Origin: Xanthobacteraceae bacterium
Lineage (GTDB): Bacteria; Pseudomonadota; Alphaproteobacteria; Rhizobiales; Xanthobacteraceae
Direction: 5' to 3'
NCBI GenBank assembly: GCA_019746355.1
Contig: JAIESC010000063.1
Coordinates: forward strand, 1 to 62,851
Length of the DNA stretch: 62,851 nt
A program made the translations under genes and the position numbers. This document shows positions 61,001-62,851 of this stretch, one piece after another; within the stretch, counting starts at the first letter, position 1; each line of letters opens with the position of its first letter. The notes beneath the pieces are model-generated. The model saw only the letters and a list, made by a program, of their open reading frames with translations, had not been told where the DNA came from and did no database searches.

Positions 61001-62216
61001 CGGCGGCAGGATCGTGCGCAACGGCGATTGCGTCTGCCCGCCGTCGCGGCGCGACGTCGACGGCGAGTGCACCGAGGAGGAGCCGGTCCGCACCGCGGAG
61101 GAATGCCCCGGCCACGAGGGGGACGGCACCTGCGAGTCGCTGCCCGCGGTTGCCGAATGCACCGGAGGCCGCGAGCGAGATGCGGCGACCAACCAATGTG
61201 TCTGTCCCGCAGGCCAGCTTGCGGTTGAAGCTGATGGCGCGTGTCGGCCGCAACGAGCCGCGCAAGCGACCGAAGAATGCACGGCGGATCAGGTTCGCGT
61301 CGGCAGCCGTTGCCTCAGCCCCGATCCATCATGCGCCGGCGGCATGATCCGCGTCGCGGCCGGTGCGTCCTGCACCTGTCCGCGCGGCACGGTCGAAGCG
61401 AACGGCCGGTGTGAAACCGTGCAGGCGCGCGGCGGAACGTGCGCCGGCGGTACGCGCAATCTGCTGACCGGGCAGTGCGCCTGTCCGCGCGGCACGGCGC
61501 TCATAAACGAGGACTGCGTGCCCGTCGCCTCCGGCCCGGGCTTCATACCGGTGATCTGTCCCGGGGAAACGCGCGTGGTTGGCGGCTTCTGCGGCTGCCC
61601 CGGCGACATGCAGGTGCAGTCCGACAGCTCCTGCGCGTGCCCGGTGGGCTTCGGCATCAAGCCGGGCGGCCTGACGCCGATCGGGCGGAGGGATCGCGGC
61701 CTCTGTGTGATTTGTCCCGCCGACCAGCGGCTGACGCCGGACGGCTACTGCGCGCAGGCTTGTCCCGAGGACCTGACCTGGATTTGCCTGCCGCCCGGCG
61801 TCGAAGCCAACCCTGCCATCCAAGGGTCGAATTGCGCCTGCCGGTCCTTGACGCCGATAGTTCAGACGAGCGCTCCGCTGGGGGCCTGTCCGCGCGGGCA
61901 GATCCGTCAGTTCGACAGCTGCTGCACGCCGGAAGCGATCGCCGCCGGCACCTGCGGGGGGCCGCCGCCGCTGATCGCGATGGTCTGCCAGCCGCCGCTG
62001 GTGGCGTTTGGCGGCCGGTGCTGCACGCGCGATGCGATCGGCACCGCGCGCTGCGCCGCGCCCGCGCTCGGCGCGGCCATCCATGGCGGCTGCAAGCGGG
62101 GCGAAATCCGCGGCGACGACGGCCGGTGCCACACCGCGGTGGAAGCACGCCCGAGCCGCAGGTCTGCCGAGGCGAGGCCGGTCAGGAAATCGCCGTCGAA
62201 GTCGAAGCGGCGCTGA
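58007..62216 (+). CDS. Giant exported Cys-rich protein, split by an apparent frameshift
   Basis: From GTG 58007: signal peptide (LWALLCLVLWTWSSTHA-QN). Residues about 60-410 look like a beta-propeller or lactonase-type fold (PAIGGLAFDPASRRIYAADR, GRLYYAVAAGPAIWSVSLG). Near 59235-59245 the sense passes from this frame to the next (FGHMGDVAVWRVCPGPLLPQ), needing one shift. Then come short Cys-rich units (CAPGELYRGGLCEKPEC), two DUF11-like domains (NVGTADYKGDLRMGEM; NTGPGRFAGDIKLTDTATPG), and a long series of C-x-G-G-...-C-x-C-P units to the stop at 62216. About 1400 residues in all. Possible surface or adhesive protein; family unknown. As sequenced it would stop at 59479. Confidence 0.7.
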
Positions 62217-62223
62217 GGCGACG

Positions 62224-62851
62224 ATGACCACGGAGCGAACGACGCGCACGGCCGTTGCCTCGGTGGTGTTCGGCGCGGCAGCGCTGCTGTTCGGCGCGCC
62301 ATCCGTGGCGCAGGGCGCGTGGTGTGCGCGGTATCACACCGGCGGCGCCAATTGCCATTTCTCTAGCCAGGAGCAATGCCTCCAGGCCGTGAGCGGCGTC
62401 GGCGGGGCGTGCAGCGAGATTCAAACCGCCGCGCCCGCGGAAACCGAAGAACAATCCGAGCGGCCGCGGCGCGCGCAACAACAATCGCAGCGGACCAAGC
62501 GCCAGGAGACGAGCAAGCGCCAAGAGGGGACCAAGCGCCAGGAAACGAAGCGCCAAGAAACGAAGCGCCAAGAGGCTCGCCCGCGCACCGATCGCACAGA
62601 GCGCACCGCGCAGCCGGAGCGCGACAAGCCCGCGTCCCGGTCATCCAAGCCTGAGAAAGTTGTCGCGCCGCGCGCTGCGCCGACTTCTGCAAAGTCGCCC
62701 GCGCCTGCGGATTCCGCGCGGCCATCCAAGCACGCGGCGGCTGCTGCGAAGCCGCCCGCTCGCCCGGCCGCAGCGTCGCGGCCCGCGCCCGTTGCCGCGC
62801 GACCATCAGCGTCCCCGGGTGCAACGCCGCAGCCAGCGCCCGCGGTGGCTG
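62224..62851 (+). CDS. DUF3551-like secreted protein with KRQET-repeat tail (partial)
   Basis: ATG at 62224, 8 bp after the giant gene; the frame is open to the end of the window (over 208 residues). Signal peptide (AVASVVFGAAALLFGAPSVA-QG), then WCARYHTGGANCHFSSQEQC and AVSGVGGACSEI: the four-Cys pattern of DUF3551 proteins, which are normally only about 80-100 residues. Here it is followed by a KRQET/KRQEG repeat and a long Ala/Pro/Lys/Arg-rich tail. Probably secreted with the upstream Cys-rich protein and in the same operon. Confidence 0.7.
   Translation, partial: MTTERTTRTAVASVVFGAAALLFGAPSVAQGAWCARYHTGGANCHFSSQEQCLQAVSGVGGACSEIQTAAPAETEEQSERPRRAQQQSQRTKRQETSKRQEGTKRQETKRQETKRQEARPRTDRTERTAQPERDKPASRSSKPEKVVAPRAAPTSAKSPAPADSARPSKHAAAAAKPPARPAAASRPAPVAARPSASPGATPQPAPAVA
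62494..62578 (+). repeat. KRQET-coding tandem repeat
   Basis: Five degenerate units built on AAGCGCCA(A/G)GA(A/G)AC(G) encoding KRQET, KRQEG or KRQEA, with period 15 or 18 bp. In-frame with the DUF3551-like gene. Confidence 0.85.

Overview
The window looks like a high-GC alphaproteobacterial chromosome of the Bradyrhizobium/Rhodopseudomonas/Xanthobacteraceae type. The evidence is indirect: two FixJ-style response regulators, an Omp25/31-type barrel protein, a DUF3551-type secreted protein, and very many solute-binding proteins of the tripartite tricarboxylate (Bug/TctC), NMT1 and ABC_sub_bind (PF04392) families. No marker gene fixes the species.

Positions 1-76 are the 3' end (domains V and VI) of a group II intron whose body lies to the left. 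After two small minus-strand genes, one of them frameshifted, comes a one-strand phage block (1363-13783). It carries an acetyltransferase-like protein, three T7-like ejection (internal virion) proteins, a tail-fibre-like protein with RCC1-like motifs, a terminator, a TIGR02594-type lysin, a nested i-spanin/o-spanin pair and a small membrane protein. No terminase, portal, capsid, tube or integrase gene is in the window, so this is either a prophage cut off near 1363 or an orphan delivery-and-lysis cassette. The 1723-residue ejection protein holds an internal segment with the helix-hairpin-helix and Lys/Asp signature of endonuclease III-type DNA glycosylases. That segment is flanked by two out-of-frame ORFs, each followed by a terminator-like hairpin.

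From 13857 to about 32800 is ordinary chromosome: an ABC_sub_bind protein, a methyltransferase relic, an L,D-transpeptidase, a multi-PAS histidine kinase with its FixJ-type regulator, a tandem HdeA-like protein, two tRNA genes (Asn, and a Gly-like one with an irregular anticodon arm), an ion antiporter, and a LysR regulator divergent from a Bug protein.

The metabolic core is 32885-42524. It encodes an NMT1-like and two Bug binding proteins, a frameshifted flavin monooxygenase, a phthalate-dioxygenase-type Rieske oxygenase, an isochorismatase-like protein lacking the expected cysteine, a Gfo/Idh/MocA dehydrogenase, a phthalate-dioxygenase-type reductase and a MarR regulator. Three copies of the palindrome CTTAG-N4-CTAAG sit in the three promoter regions of the cluster, one beside marR, which suggests a single MarR-controlled aromatic-acid regulon.

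The rest (42700-62851) holds a B12-type radical SAM enzyme, a lipoprotein, an EamA exporter, a GGDEF-EAL protein, an outer-membrane barrel, an FMN hydroxyacid oxidase and a TauD-like dioxygenase. It also holds a field of duplicated and decayed ABC_sub_bind plus TPR genes, a giant exported Cys-rich protein read in two frames, and a DUF3551-like protein with a KRQET repeat tail that runs off the window. At least six genes are broken by single-base shifts or stops. That can mean real decay or indel errors in the assembly, and the raw reads would decide.
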